Of a stretch of 64,000 nucleotides of DNA, positions 33,216 to 41,670 are shown in pieces. Origin of the DNA: CALAMC01 sp964459465 (GTDB lineage: Bacteria; Zixibacteria; MSB-5A5; GN15; PGXB01); the NCBI GenBank assembly GCA_964459465.1, contig CAYWLR010000016.1, forward strand, positions 13,107 through 77,106, read 5' to 3'. Position numbers and translations under genes: made by a program. Under the pieces are notes generated by a model. The model saw only the letters and a list, made by a program, of their open reading frames with translations. It searched no databases and was not told where the DNA came from. The first letter of the stretch is position 1; every line of letters starts with the position of its first letter.

Positions 33216-34580
33216 GTGCCGGAAAGAACACCCGGGCGTAAAAAGAGTCTGGTTTTCCATGAGATAGTTCTGGAGTGGCGTCATACGCTTGCCATCGCCG
33301 CGTTCCTGCTCTTTGGTATTTTGGTGGTCACGTTCTGGCTGGAAAGGACCGGGGTCTTCGAGAATTTATCTTATTCGGGGCATATTGTCATCGAGGTGGC
33401 GTTGATTGTCGGTCTGTTTTTCTTCGGTTGGCTGGCGTTGCTTTACCAGTATCGCATTTCACGGTCGCTCATAGAACGGGTCAGTCAGCAACAGGAATTT
33501 ATGGCCAGCATCCTGCAAAATTCCATCGACGCCATCATCTTTATTGACCTCGATAACCGCGTTAAGGTCTGGAATCATGGGGCCGAGCTGATTTTCGGCT
33601 ACACCGCCGCCGAAATGCTGGGGCAGTCGTTTCATCGCCTGGTACCGGCCGATATCGATGCGGAAAAAGAACTCGGCCAGATCCGCGCGGAGGTCGAAAA
33701 GCATGGCTTTGTCAAAAATCACCGGACGGCCCGCGTGACCAAAGACGGCCGTCGCATCTGGGTCGATATTTCACGGACTCTGGTCCGGGCGAAAACAGGC
33801 AAGGCACTGGGCAGTACCGCCATTATCAAAGATGTTACCGAGGAGGTCGAACTGTCCCAAAAAATATACAACGCCGAAAAATTGGCCTCGATCGGGACAC
33901 TGGCCGCCGGTGTGGCCCATGAAATAAATAATCCCTTGAGCATTATTCTTGGATTCGTGGAATTGCTGGGAGATAGGTTCAAAGAAGGCACTCCGGAACG
34001 CAATGACCTTAGGATAATCGAGCAAAATGCCCAGAATGCCAAACGCATCGTCGATGATATGCTCGGTTTCGCCCGGGTAACCGAGGGATTTGAAGATACG
34101 GTGGATACGGCCGAGGCCGTCCACACTGTGGTCAATATCGTCAGAAGCGTCCTGCGAGGAGATAAAATTGAAATAGACGTTGATATTCCTGAAGACTTGC
34201 CCCATATAAAAGGAGACCCGCGCGAGATCCAGCAGGTGCTTTTAAACCTTGTCAACAACGCCACGGCGGCGATGGCCGCCACAGGTGGCAAATTGACCGT
34301 CGCGGCATCGTTGCGAGGGGCTTGGATCGATATCAGCGTCACCGATACCGGCGCGGGTATTCCCAACCGATACAAGACGAAAATATTCGACCCGTTTTTT
34401 ACCACGAAAAAGGTTGGCGAGGGAACAGGTTTGGGATTATCATTGTGCTATGGCATTGTCCATAAATATGGCGGAACGATTTCGTTTGAATCGCACGCAG
34501 GCGAAGACGGCGGGGACCGACCGACCGGCTCGACTTTCATTGTATCCATGCCCGTCGCCGAGCCGGACAAACTCGAATAA
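33216..34580 (+). CDS. Membrane PAS-domain sensor histidine kinase
   Basis: 454 residues from GTG 33216, which has AGGAG at 33201-33205. Two TM helices (about 24-42 and 57-77) with only a short loop outside, then a PAS domain (about 95-210), HisKA with phospho-acceptor H235 in AAGVAHEINNPLS, and HATPase_c with N box (LLNLVNNATAAM), G1 (DTGAGIP) and G2 (GEGTGLGLSL). NtrB/PAS-type kinase. The short periplasmic loop suggests sensing in the membrane or through the cytoplasmic PAS. The GTG lies 5 bases past the upstream stop, and the response-regulator gene follows by 14 bases, so they are surely a pair. Confidence 0.92.
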   Translation: MPERTPGRKKSLVFHEIVLEWRHTLAIAAFLLFGILVVTFWLERTGVFENLSYSGHIVIEVALIVGLFFFGWLALLYQYRISRSLIERVSQQQEFMASILQNSIDAIIFIDLDNRVKVWNHGAELIFGYTAAEMLGQSFHRLVPADIDAEKELGQIRAEVEKHGFVKNHRTARVTKDGRRIWVDISRTLVRAKTGKALGSTAIIKDVTEEVELSQKIYNAEKLASIGTLAAGVAHEINNPLSIILGFVELLGDRFKEGTPERNDLRIIEQNAQNAKRIVDDMLGFARVTEGFEDTVDTAEAVHTVVNIVRSVLRGDKIEIDVDIPEDLPHIKGDPREIQQVLLNLVNNATAAMAATGGKLTVAASLRGAWIDISVTDTGAGIPNRYKTKIFDPFFTTKKVGEGTGLGLSLCYGIVHKYGGTISFESHAGEDGGDRPTGSTFIVSMPVAEPDKLE

Positions 34581-34594
34581 GGAGAAAAGCAGCC

Positions 34595-35152
34595 ATGCCT
34601 GAAATTTTGATTATAGACGACGAGCCGCACATGCTCCAGCTGCTGGAACGAATCATCGCCGAAAAAACACTATTCAAAACATTTGCCACCAACAGCTCGC
34701 TGGAAGTCCCTCATTTGTTGGAGCAAAACGTCTTTGACCTGATAATTACCGACCTGCGCATGCCGGGGCTGGATGGAATGGAAATTATCGATCTTGTCAA
34801 CGACCGTAACCGTTGGGAGAAAGTGATTCTGATTACGGCCTTCGGGTCGATTGACATCGCCCTGTCCGCGCGTAATAAAGGGGCCTTCGACTATATCACC
34901 AAACCGTTCAAGCGGGAGCAGATTGTCTTTGTCATCGAAAGGGCCATGGCTTTTCAGAGTATGCGCCGCAGGTTGAAAATGTTCGATGATATGCTCGCCA
35001 CTGAATTGTACACCCTGGCCCTTGAGCAATTCAAAAGTGAATACATAAGAGCGCTTGGTCGTCGATATGGAGGCGACGCGGCGAATCTGTCCCGGAAATC
35101 GGGCCTGACCGTGGAGGAAATCTCCGCCGTTTTGAAACACGATGAAAAGTGA
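34595..35152 (+). CDS. Response regulator with Fis-type HTH, no AAA domain
   Basis: 185 residues. Receiver domain with D8-D9, phospho-acceptor D53 (IITDLRMPG), Thr of LITAFGS and Lys of ITKPF. The C-terminal 50 residues (EYIRALGRRYGGDAANLSRK followed by SGLTVEEISAVLK) look like a Fis-family helix-turn-helix. This is the layout of an NtrC-type regulator without the sigma-54-activating AAA domain, like ActR/PrrA. It would bind DNA when phosphorylated by the kinase encoded 14 bases upstream. Target genes are unknown; autoregulation of this operon is a reasonable guess. GGAG precedes ATG 34595. Confidence 0.9.
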   Translation: MPEILIIDDEPHMLQLLERIIAEKTLFKTFATNSSLEVPHLLEQNVFDLIITDLRMPGLDGMEIIDLVNDRNRWEKVILITAFGSIDIALSARNKGAFDYITKPFKREQIVFVIERAMAFQSMRRRLKMFDDMLATELYTLALEQFKSEYIRALGRRYGGDAANLSRKSGLTVEEISAVLKHDEK

Positions 35153-35167
35153 AAGGAATATAAAATT

Positions 35168-35719
35168 ATGAAAGATATCTGCGCCGGTGACGTCATGATC
35201 GACTTGGAAAAATATCCTCATGTCCCGTACTGGTTCACTCTGCGTCAGGCCATGGCCGAGTTCGAGGGTTCGGCTATCGAAACCGGAGGCCAGGTGTCAT
35301 TGCCACGGGTATTACTGGTCTTCGATGAGAAGTACAACCTCATGGGTATGCTTCGACGCCGCGACATCCTGCGCGGGATGGAACCAAAAATCCTGTCACA
35401 GATGAGCGATGAGGAAAGGCTGGAGATGTTCGACTCGGCCAAGGATCCGGATTTTTCACGAGTCCCGTTCGATGAAATACTCAAAGGTATCGAAAATCAG
35501 GCCGAGCAGGAAATCGGCGATTACATGATCCCGATCGAAACGGCGGTGGATTTCAACGACCATATTTTCACCGTCATTTACGAAATGAATTTTCAGGATA
35601 CATATTTACTGCCGGTGCTCAAGGATGGAACGCTGGTCGGCGTGGTGCGGACGGTGGATGTTTTCCGCAAAATCGCAGAATACATGATCGGCGACATGAA
35701 CCGCAAAAAAGCCGATTGA
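35168..35719 (+). CDS. CBS-domain pair protein
   Basis: 183 residues containing two CBS-type repeats. The first is degenerate at its start (DVMIDLEKYPHVPYWFTLRQAM) but has LPRVLLVFDEKYNLMGMLRRRDIL; the second is ETAVDFNDHIFTVIYEMNF... ending LVGVVRTVDVFRKI. CBS pairs bind adenine nucleotides and report energy state. A 40-residue insert lies between the repeats. Last gene of the PEP-utilising/kinase/regulator operon, 15 bases after the regulator, with GAAAGG before the ATG. It may give the operon an ATP/AMP input, which is inference. Confidence 0.85.
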   Translation: MKDICAGDVMIDLEKYPHVPYWFTLRQAMAEFEGSAIETGGQVSLPRVLLVFDEKYNLMGMLRRRDILRGMEPKILSQMSDEERLEMFDSAKDPDFSRVPFDEILKGIENQAEQEIGDYMIPIETAVDFNDHIFTVIYEMNFQDTYLLPVLKDGTLVGVVRTVDVFRKIAEYMIGDMNRKKAD

Positions 35720-35911
35720 CCGACCTGCTTTGGTAGCCGTTTAGACCGGAACGAGGTTTTTGCCGCCCGGGAAATTGCTTTTCTTCTGCCATTCAATTTC
35801 ATGCAATTCAAACCGACCAGATAGCGAATCAACCTTATAACAAATGACAGCCTGGGTAAAACGATTTAACTCACCGCCGATAACTATTAAAACGGGCATT
35901 GGGCGCTAAAT

Positions 35912-35939
35912 TTGAAAAATTCCGAAACTTTATTATATT
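35912..35939 (+). promoter_or_regulatory. Predicted promoter of the trehalose operon
   Basis: TTGAAA (35912-35917), 16-base spacer, TATATT (35934-35939). Closely matches the KamA-gene promoter at 1903 (shared TTGAAAAAT and TTATTATATTAT). The implied start of transcription, near 35946, lies past the first in-frame ATG at 35940. Confidence 0.55.
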
Positions 35940-35987
35940 ATGACTGATAAAATAAAAAAGGATGCCAAAAATAACCGAAGGATGGAA

Positions 35988-36656
35988 ATGCCGGCCGCTC
36001 CGTTTCAAATTAAAGATTGCGCCCTGATCGTTCGGATCAGCGATATGCTCCCGGCCATCAATCTGCGCGAATTCCGTCAGCAACTGACCCAATGTCCGAT
36101 CGATTGCATCTATCATCATTTTTTCGAGTGCGTCCTGCGGCCGACATTCGACGACCCCGAATTTCATAACGATTTTGCCCGCTGGTCCAAACGTGCGTTG
36201 CATGACAGCGTTCTTGCTGAACGCCTGGAAATTATCAACCCCTACGAATTGTCCGACCTCGAGGAACTCCGCAAAACCGTGGTGGAAATAGTCGATGACC
36301 GCCTGAGCGAAATCCATAATATCCCCTGGGCGCTCGACGATAACGCCTTTATTTTCCACAGCGCCACCACGGTCGTGTTCGATACCTCGCACGTTATCTC
36401 GTCGCCCGAAGAATTGGGGCGGGCCGTACGGGAAATGTCGGCCGGTTCGGTGTACTATCACTTCTGGGAAGCCCGACGACGCACCGAACAGCGTACCGAT
36501 GATTTTACCGTCTGGCTCAATGGATGGGACGACCGGGCCGCCGACACGATTTGGGCTTTGTCCGAAATGGATTTTTATTTCATGAGTCTGGGTGAGTTGC
36601 ACCGGCGACTGATCGATATTTTCGATCGAACCTTAAAAGCACGGGGAAAATCATGA
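35988..36656 (+). CDS. DUF5752 family protein, first gene of the trehalose operon
   Basis: 222 residues from ATG 35988 (AAGGA five bases upstream). An in-frame ATG at 35940 gives 238 residues but falls before the predicted transcript start. Two related halves are visible: CPIDCIYHHFFECVLRPTF...DFARW in the first and AGSVYYHFWEARRRTEQRTD...DFTVW in the second, a repeat typical of DUF5752 as I recall it. Function unknown; proteins of this type occur beside trehalose glycosyltransferases, as here. The stop overlaps the start of treT by four bases (ATGA), implying translational coupling and a shared job, perhaps regulation or complex formation. Confidence 0.72.
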   Translation: MPAAPFQIKDCALIVRISDMLPAINLREFRQQLTQCPIDCIYHHFFECVLRPTFDDPEFHNDFARWSKRALHDSVLAERLEIINPYELSDLEELRKTVVEIVDDRLSEIHNIPWALDDNAFIFHSATTVVFDTSHVISSPEELGRAVREMSAGSVYYHFWEARRRTEQRTDDFTVWLNGWDDRAADTIWALSEMDFYFMSLGELHRRLIDIFDRTLKARGKS

Positions 36657-37891
36657 GATCGCTTGCCGAGTATCAGACGATTGTCGGTACCGCCGTCCTG
36701 CAACAACTGGAACAACTGGCAAGTAACCTGGCCGGGATCAAGGTGGTTCATGTCAATTCCACCCGGTCCGGCGGGGGCGTGGCCGAGATTCTGCACTGGA
36801 TGATTCCTTTCATGCGCGAACTCGGCATCGATGCCAGCTGGGAAGTCATCGAAGGCAATGAGTCCTTTTTCAATGTTACCAAAATGTTCCACAACGGCCT
36901 TCAGGGCGAAAAAGTCACGCTACTTAGACAACATATAGAAGCCTATGAAAACACCAGCCGACAAAATACCGAATGCCTGCGGCCGATACTGGAGGCCGCC
37001 GATATCGTCGTCATTCATGACCCGCAACCGGCCATGCTGCTTAATCTGTGCCCCCGCCGGAAGGGCAAATGGATCTGGCGCTGTCATATTGACGCCAGCC
37101 GTCCGGACCGTGCAATCTGGAAATATCTTCGTCCCTTGCTCGAATGCTATGACGCCAGCATCTTTTCCATGGCGCAGTTTTCCAAATCGCTGCCGCATCC
37201 CCAATTTCTGGTTGCGCCCAGTATCGATCCGTTAAGTGATAAAAACGTTGACCTTGAAAAAGGCGAAATTGATGCTGTGTGCGGAAAATTCAACCTCGAT
37301 ACGGCGCGCCCGATTCTTACCCAGGTCTCCCGCTTCGACCGCTTCAAAGACCCGCTGGGGGTGATCGAGGGATATCGCCTTATTCGCAAGTTTGCCCCCG
37401 TGCAACTGGTTCTGGCCGGTGGCGGTGCCGACGACGATCCCGAGGGCAAACAGGTGCTTGATGATGTCCGGCAGGCGGTCAATGGTGATAAAGACATTCA
37501 TGTTTTGCTGTTGCCCTCCGACGCTCACCATACCATAAACGCCCTGCAACGATGTTCCGATATCGTCGTCCAGAAATCTACCCGCGAGGGTTTCGGCCTG
37601 ACCGTCGCCGAGGGCCTCTGGAAAAGCAAACCGGTTATCGGCGGTGATGTCGGCGGTATTCGTCTTCAAGTTATCAATTATCACACCGGTTTTCTGGTCA
37701 ACAGCCCCGAAGGCATGGCCCACCGGGTGCGCTACCTTCTGAATCATAAGGAAATGATGAATATCATGGGAACCAAAGGCCGCGAATTCGTGCGCGAAAA
37801 TTTCCTTCTCACCCGTCACCTGCGCGAGTACCTTACCCTTATGGTCGGACTGCGTCGCGGTTTTGCCAGCCGCCTGATCGCCGCGGCCTGA
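36653..37891 (+). CDS. treT: Trehalose glycosyltransferring synthase (TreT-like, GT4)
   Basis: 412 residues. KVVHVNSTRSGGGVAEIL is the TreT-type opening; IVVIHDPQPAML and WRCHIDASRP line the acceptor side; the donor side has FDRFKDP and STREGFGLTVAEGLWKSKPVI. TreT forms trehalose from an NDP-glucose and glucose, and the reaction is reversible. Translationally coupled to DUF5752 (ATGA overlap) and followed after 23 bases by otsB. Having TreT together with a full OtsAB pair means two routes to the same sugar in one operon; one may serve synthesis and the other breakdown or salvage. Confidence 0.88.
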   Translation: MRSLAEYQTIVGTAVLQQLEQLASNLAGIKVVHVNSTRSGGGVAEILHWMIPFMRELGIDASWEVIEGNESFFNVTKMFHNGLQGEKVTLLRQHIEAYENTSRQNTECLRPILEAADIVVIHDPQPAMLLNLCPRRKGKWIWRCHIDASRPDRAIWKYLRPLLECYDASIFSMAQFSKSLPHPQFLVAPSIDPLSDKNVDLEKGEIDAVCGKFNLDTARPILTQVSRFDRFKDPLGVIEGYRLIRKFAPVQLVLAGGGADDDPEGKQVLDDVRQAVNGDKDIHVLLLPSDAHHTINALQRCSDIVVQKSTREGFGLTVAEGLWKSKPVIGGDVGGIRLQVINYHTGFLVNSPEGMAHRVRYLLNHKEMMNIMGTKGREFVRENFLLTRHLREYLTLMVGLRRGFASRLIAAA

Positions 37892-37914
37892 TAGTTACAA
37901 CATAGGAGTGGTTA

Positions 37915-38691
37915 TTGAATGAGATTATCGAAAAATTCTTTGAATCGTTAAAGTCTGCCCCCCGACGACTGTTGCTCCTTGATTACGATGGTACTCTGGC
38001 CCCATTTGTGGTCGAGCGCGACCGGGCCGTTCCGTATCCCGGCATTGAAATAAGACTCGATCGATTAATTGATTCCTTGCGTACGGATGTTATCATCATT
38101 TCCGGACGGGCCATAAATGACCTCATGCCGCTGTTAAAATTGGAAAAATTCCCGGAAATATGGGGTTCGCACGGCTGGGAATCGCTTGCCCCTGACGGAC
38201 GCTATACCCTCAAACCTTTTGAGACCGAGGAGTTGGCTGGACTGACCGATGCCCGTGAATATGTCTATAAGAGCCGGCTGGAATCACACCTCGAAGAAAA
38301 ACCGGTCTCTCTGGCCATTCATGTCCGGGGTCTCGATGACGGAAAAACCCTTGATGTCATGCGGAAAATAAAGCTATATTGGGACAAAATCGCGAAGGAT
38401 TCGCATCTTTTGTGCGACGAATTCGACGGCGGAATTGAATTGAAAGTCCCGGGATTCAACAAGGGCCATGTCGTTAAAGAGATCCTGAATCGTTTTCCGA
38501 CACCTCCCCCGGCGGCATACCTGGGCGATGATACAACCGACGAAGATGCTTTCCGTGCTTTGGCCGGAAAAGCCCTTCGGGTTCTGGTCAAGTCCCATGA
38601 AACCCAATCCGCCGCCGACACGAGAATTGTCCCGCCGGATGAATTGCTTGAATTTTTGGACCGATGGATTGAAATAGAAAATGATTATTGA
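37915..38691 (+). CDS. otsB: Trehalose-6-phosphate phosphatase
   Basis: 258 residues, HAD superfamily. Motif I LLLDYDGTLAPF (nucleophile Asp near 24), motif II IIISGRAINDL, and motif IV LGDDTTDEDAF. It hydrolyses trehalose 6-phosphate to trehalose and phosphate. The start is TTG 37915 with AGGAG six bases upstream. It overlaps otsA by 11 bases, so the two are translationally coupled. Confidence 0.93.
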   Translation: MNEIIEKFFESLKSAPRRLLLLDYDGTLAPFVVERDRAVPYPGIEIRLDRLIDSLRTDVIIISGRAINDLMPLLKLEKFPEIWGSHGWESLAPDGRYTLKPFETEELAGLTDAREYVYKSRLESHLEEKPVSLAIHVRGLDDGKTLDVMRKIKLYWDKIAKDSHLLCDEFDGGIELKVPGFNKGHVVKEILNRFPTPPPAAYLGDDTTDEDAFRALAGKALRVLVKSHETQSAADTRIVPPDELLEFLDRWIEIENDY

Positions 38692-40159
38692 AAACAGCCA
38701 TAATTTACGACCGGTTATCGTCTCCAACCGCCTGCCGATAAAGCTGGATAAAATCGATGGACAGTGGTTAGTACGGCCTGGGACGGGCGGACTGGTTACG
38801 GCGCTGGCACCGGTGTTGCGCGGCGATGACAGTCACTGGGTCGGGTGGCCCGGGGCGCCCGTTGATGATGCTCTGCGCCTTCTGCTCGACGAAAAATCTG
38901 CCGAAATCGGCTTTAAACTCGCCCTGGTCGATCTTGACGAAGAAGAAATCAGGGGATTCTATCGCGGCTTCTCCAATGAAGCCATCTGGCCTTTGTTTCA
39001 TGACCTTCTCGATCATTGTATTTTTGACAATTCCCAATGGGAAATATATCAACGGGCCAATTATAAATTCGCCGAAGCGGCCGTTAAATTCGCGACCGCC
39101 GATAACTTTATCTGGGTCCATGATTATCATTTGATGCTGGTCGGTCATTTCCTCAACGATATGGGATTTTCCGATCGGGCCGCCTTCTTCCTGCATATCC
39201 CGTTTCCGCCCTACGATATTTTCGCCCGATTGCCCTGGCGGCAGGAGATACTGGAAGCGCTCTTAAGCTACCGCCTGATCGGCTTTCAAACCGATCGCGA
39301 CCGCCGGAATTTCATTCGGTGTATCCGGCAGTTGTTGCCCCGTGCACATGTCAGCCAGGATAAAAAATACAATATAATTAACCATGAAGGGGACATCAGT
39401 TGTTGCGGGGCCTTCGGGGTCAGCATTGATTTTAAATATTTCAACAATTATGCCAAATCGAAAGAAGTCGCTGATTCCGCGTGGTATTTTCATGAGAAAT
39501 TTCCGACGCAGAAAATAATTATCGGTATTGACCGACTCGATTATACTAAAGGCATTCCGCACCGGCTCCTTGCTTTTGAAAACTGCCTTGAACGTTACCC
39601 CGAACTTCTTCATAAAGTCGTTCTGGTACAAATAGTTGTCCCAAGTCGTGAAGAGGTCCCCGAATATCGGCTTATGAAAAGCCAGATCGACGAAATGGTG
39701 GGGCGGATTAATGGAAAATTTACATCAGAAGGCTGGGTGCCGATTCATTATATTTTCGGAACTCTTTCTCCCGCAGAACTTTTGGGGTATTATAAAGCAT
39801 CCGAAATAGCCTTGATTACGCCTCTCAAAGACGGTATGAATCTGGTTTCCAAAGAATACTGCGCGTCCCATTGTGATGGCGACGGGGTTCTGATTTTATC
39901 CGAATTTGCCGGGGCCGCCAGTGCCTTGAATGGCGGCGCTATTCTGGTAAATCCATATAATGTAATAGAGGTTGCGGATGCCATCTTTTATGCTTATTTT
40001 ATGGATGAAACGGAAAGACGAAACAGGATGCGAAAAATGAGAACACAAATAAGCCGCAACACGGTCTTCAAATGGGTGGACCAATTCCTGACGTCTTTTT
40101 GTAGCGCCCCCGGACCGGTAAAAGGGCATTGGCCGGATACAGTCCGGACAACCGAATAA
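38681..40159 (+). CDS. otsA: Trehalose-6-phosphate synthase
   Basis: 492 residues, GT20. VIVSNRLPIKL and the RPGTGGLVTALAPVL loop bind donor and glucose 6-phosphate; FIWVHDYHLMLV, FFLHIPFPPYDIF, IGIDRLDYTKGIPHRL and LKDGMNLVSKEY are all conserved OtsA motifs. It transfers glucose from an NDP-glucose to glucose 6-phosphate. Full length, no missing segment. Last gene of the trehalose operon; the next gene has its own ribosome site about 100 bases on. Confidence 0.95.
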   Translation: MIIENSHNLRPVIVSNRLPIKLDKIDGQWLVRPGTGGLVTALAPVLRGDDSHWVGWPGAPVDDALRLLLDEKSAEIGFKLALVDLDEEEIRGFYRGFSNEAIWPLFHDLLDHCIFDNSQWEIYQRANYKFAEAAVKFATADNFIWVHDYHLMLVGHFLNDMGFSDRAAFFLHIPFPPYDIFARLPWRQEILEALLSYRLIGFQTDRDRRNFIRCIRQLLPRAHVSQDKKYNIINHEGDISCCGAFGVSIDFKYFNNYAKSKEVADSAWYFHEKFPTQKIIIGIDRLDYTKGIPHRLLAFENCLERYPELLHKVVLVQIVVPSREEVPEYRLMKSQIDEMVGRINGKFTSEGWVPIHYIFGTLSPAELLGYYKASEIALITPLKDGMNLVSKEYCASHCDGDGVLILSEFAGAASALNGGAILVNPYNVIEVADAIFYAYFMDETERRNRMRKMRTQISRNTVFKWVDQFLTSFCSAPGPVKGHWPDTVRTTE

Positions 40160-40258
40160 TCCTGCCATTCGACTCCCGGATAAATTCGGGACTTTGAATG
40201 ATATCCGATAATATTGTTGTTGAGCGGCCTTGCCGCATATAATAGAAAGGAGACAGAT

Positions 40259-41545
40259 ATGGCTGTCATGACGTCCCCCAAAAAAAACATCCTCGGATTC
40301 TCCGAGTTGAGCGATAAAGAAATAGTCGAAAATGATGCCCTGTACGGAGCAACGCACTATGGTCGCCTGAAAACGATCGTACGCAAAACCGCCGGTGCCT
40401 GGATGTACACGCAGGACGGCAGAAAAATTCTCGACTGCCTGGCCGCCTACAGTGCCGCCAATCCCGGTCATCACCATCCCAAAATCGTGCAGGCTCTGGT
40501 GACGGCTCTTCAAAACGGCTATGGTTCCGTGATATCCAACGTCGTCTATACCGATGTTATGTCGCTGTTTTTAAAGCGCGTCTCGACCCTGGTGCCGCAA
40601 CTGGCGCCGCGCATTTCCAAAAACGGCAACAAAACCCTTCCCAAAAACGGCGGGGTCGAATCGGTCGAGACAGCCATCAAGCTGATGCGCTATTACGGCT
40701 ATAAGCAAAAAGGCATCCCCGACGGCAATCAGGAAATTATCGTTTTCGACAACAATTTCCACGGCCGTATGATAACCGTGGTTTCGTTTTCGACCACCCA
40801 GAAGTACAAAGAAGGTTTCGGGCCGCTCACGCCCGGATTTTTCAGCGCTCCCTATGGTGATCTGGCCGCCGTCGAAAAACTCATCAATAAAAATACCTGC
40901 GGCATACTGGTCGAGCCGATGCAGGGCGAGGGCGGCATGTATATCCCTCCGGACGGGTTTCTCAAAGGTCTGCGCGAACTGGCCGACAAGCACGATCTTA
41001 TTTTGACCTTCGACGAAATCCAGGTCGGGCTGGGACGCACCGGTAAAACCTTCTGTTTCGAGCATGAAGGTGTCGTGCCCGATGCCGTAATTCTTGGCAA
41101 AGCCATCGCGGGCGGATTGGTCCCGCTGTCGGTCATGGTCACCAACCGCGATTTGATGGATTTGACTTTCAAACCGGGCTCCGATGGTTCCACGTTTGGC
41201 GGTTATCCGCTGGCCTGCACCGCCGGGCTGGCCGCACTCGATGTCATGGTCGATGAGAAACTGGCCGAACGCTCGGCCAAAATGGGCAAGATCCTGAAAG
41301 AGAAAATCGACCAGGTCTGTGCCAAATCGAACCATGTCAAAGTGACCCGTGGGCGCGGGCTGTTTATCGGCATTGAAGTTAAAAGCGGTGACGCCATGCA
41401 TTTTTGCCACAAACTGCTTGACCTCGATATGCTGGCCAATGACAGCCACGGCCACACCATCCGCATTTCGCCGCCGCTGATTATCAACGATGCCGAAGTC
41501 GATTATATCGTCGAACGGCTGGAAAAAGTGCTGGTGGATAAGTAA
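40259..41545 (+). CDS. Class III aminotransferase (ornithine/acetylornithine-type)
   Basis: 428 residues from ATG 40259, which follows AAAGGAGA closely; an in-frame TTG at 40214 has no site. PLP-fold type I: AAYSAANPGHHHPKIVQAL, LTFDEIQVGLGRTG with the conserved Asp, and K281 (VILGKAIAGG) as Schiff-base lysine. The NPGHHHP segment and overall sequence resemble ornithine-delta-aminotransferase, but acetylornithine or another omega-amino acid substrate cannot be excluded. Downstream of the trehalose operon on the same strand; ends in a strong terminator at 41573. Confidence 0.88.
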   Translation: MAVMTSPKKNILGFSELSDKEIVENDALYGATHYGRLKTIVRKTAGAWMYTQDGRKILDCLAAYSAANPGHHHPKIVQALVTALQNGYGSVISNVVYTDVMSLFLKRVSTLVPQLAPRISKNGNKTLPKNGGVESVETAIKLMRYYGYKQKGIPDGNQEIIVFDNNFHGRMITVVSFSTTQKYKEGFGPLTPGFFSAPYGDLAAVEKLINKNTCGILVEPMQGEGGMYIPPDGFLKGLRELADKHDLILTFDEIQVGLGRTGKTFCFEHEGVVPDAVILGKAIAGGLVPLSVMVTNRDLMDLTFKPGSDGSTFGGYPLACTAGLAALDVMVDEKLAERSAKMGKILKEKIDQVCAKSNHVKVTRGRGLFIGIEVKSGDAMHFCHKLLDLDMLANDSHGHTIRISPPLIINDAEVDYIVERLEKVLVDK

Positions 41546-41572
41546 AGATATCCCATCTTTTTTATTACCCTG

Positions 41573-41601
41573 GGCGTGCCCGTTTTCGGGCACGCCTTTT
41601 T
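41573..41601 (+). terminator. Terminator of the aminotransferase gene
   Basis: Perfect 10-bp stem GGCGTGCCCG/CGGGCACGCC (41573-41582 with 41587-41596), TTTT loop, then five T. It marks the left edge of the AT-richer accessory segment. Confidence 0.9.
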
Positions 41602-41670
41602 AATATAATATTACCCCTTTAGAAGGCTTAAACGAGCAGGGGGGCAAAATATCTTATATAGTCTGGTATT

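Noticed and set aside
40571..41593. 340-codon minus-strand frame opposite the aminotransferase
   Set aside because: Antisense shadow; begins inside the terminator hairpin and has no recognisable domain.
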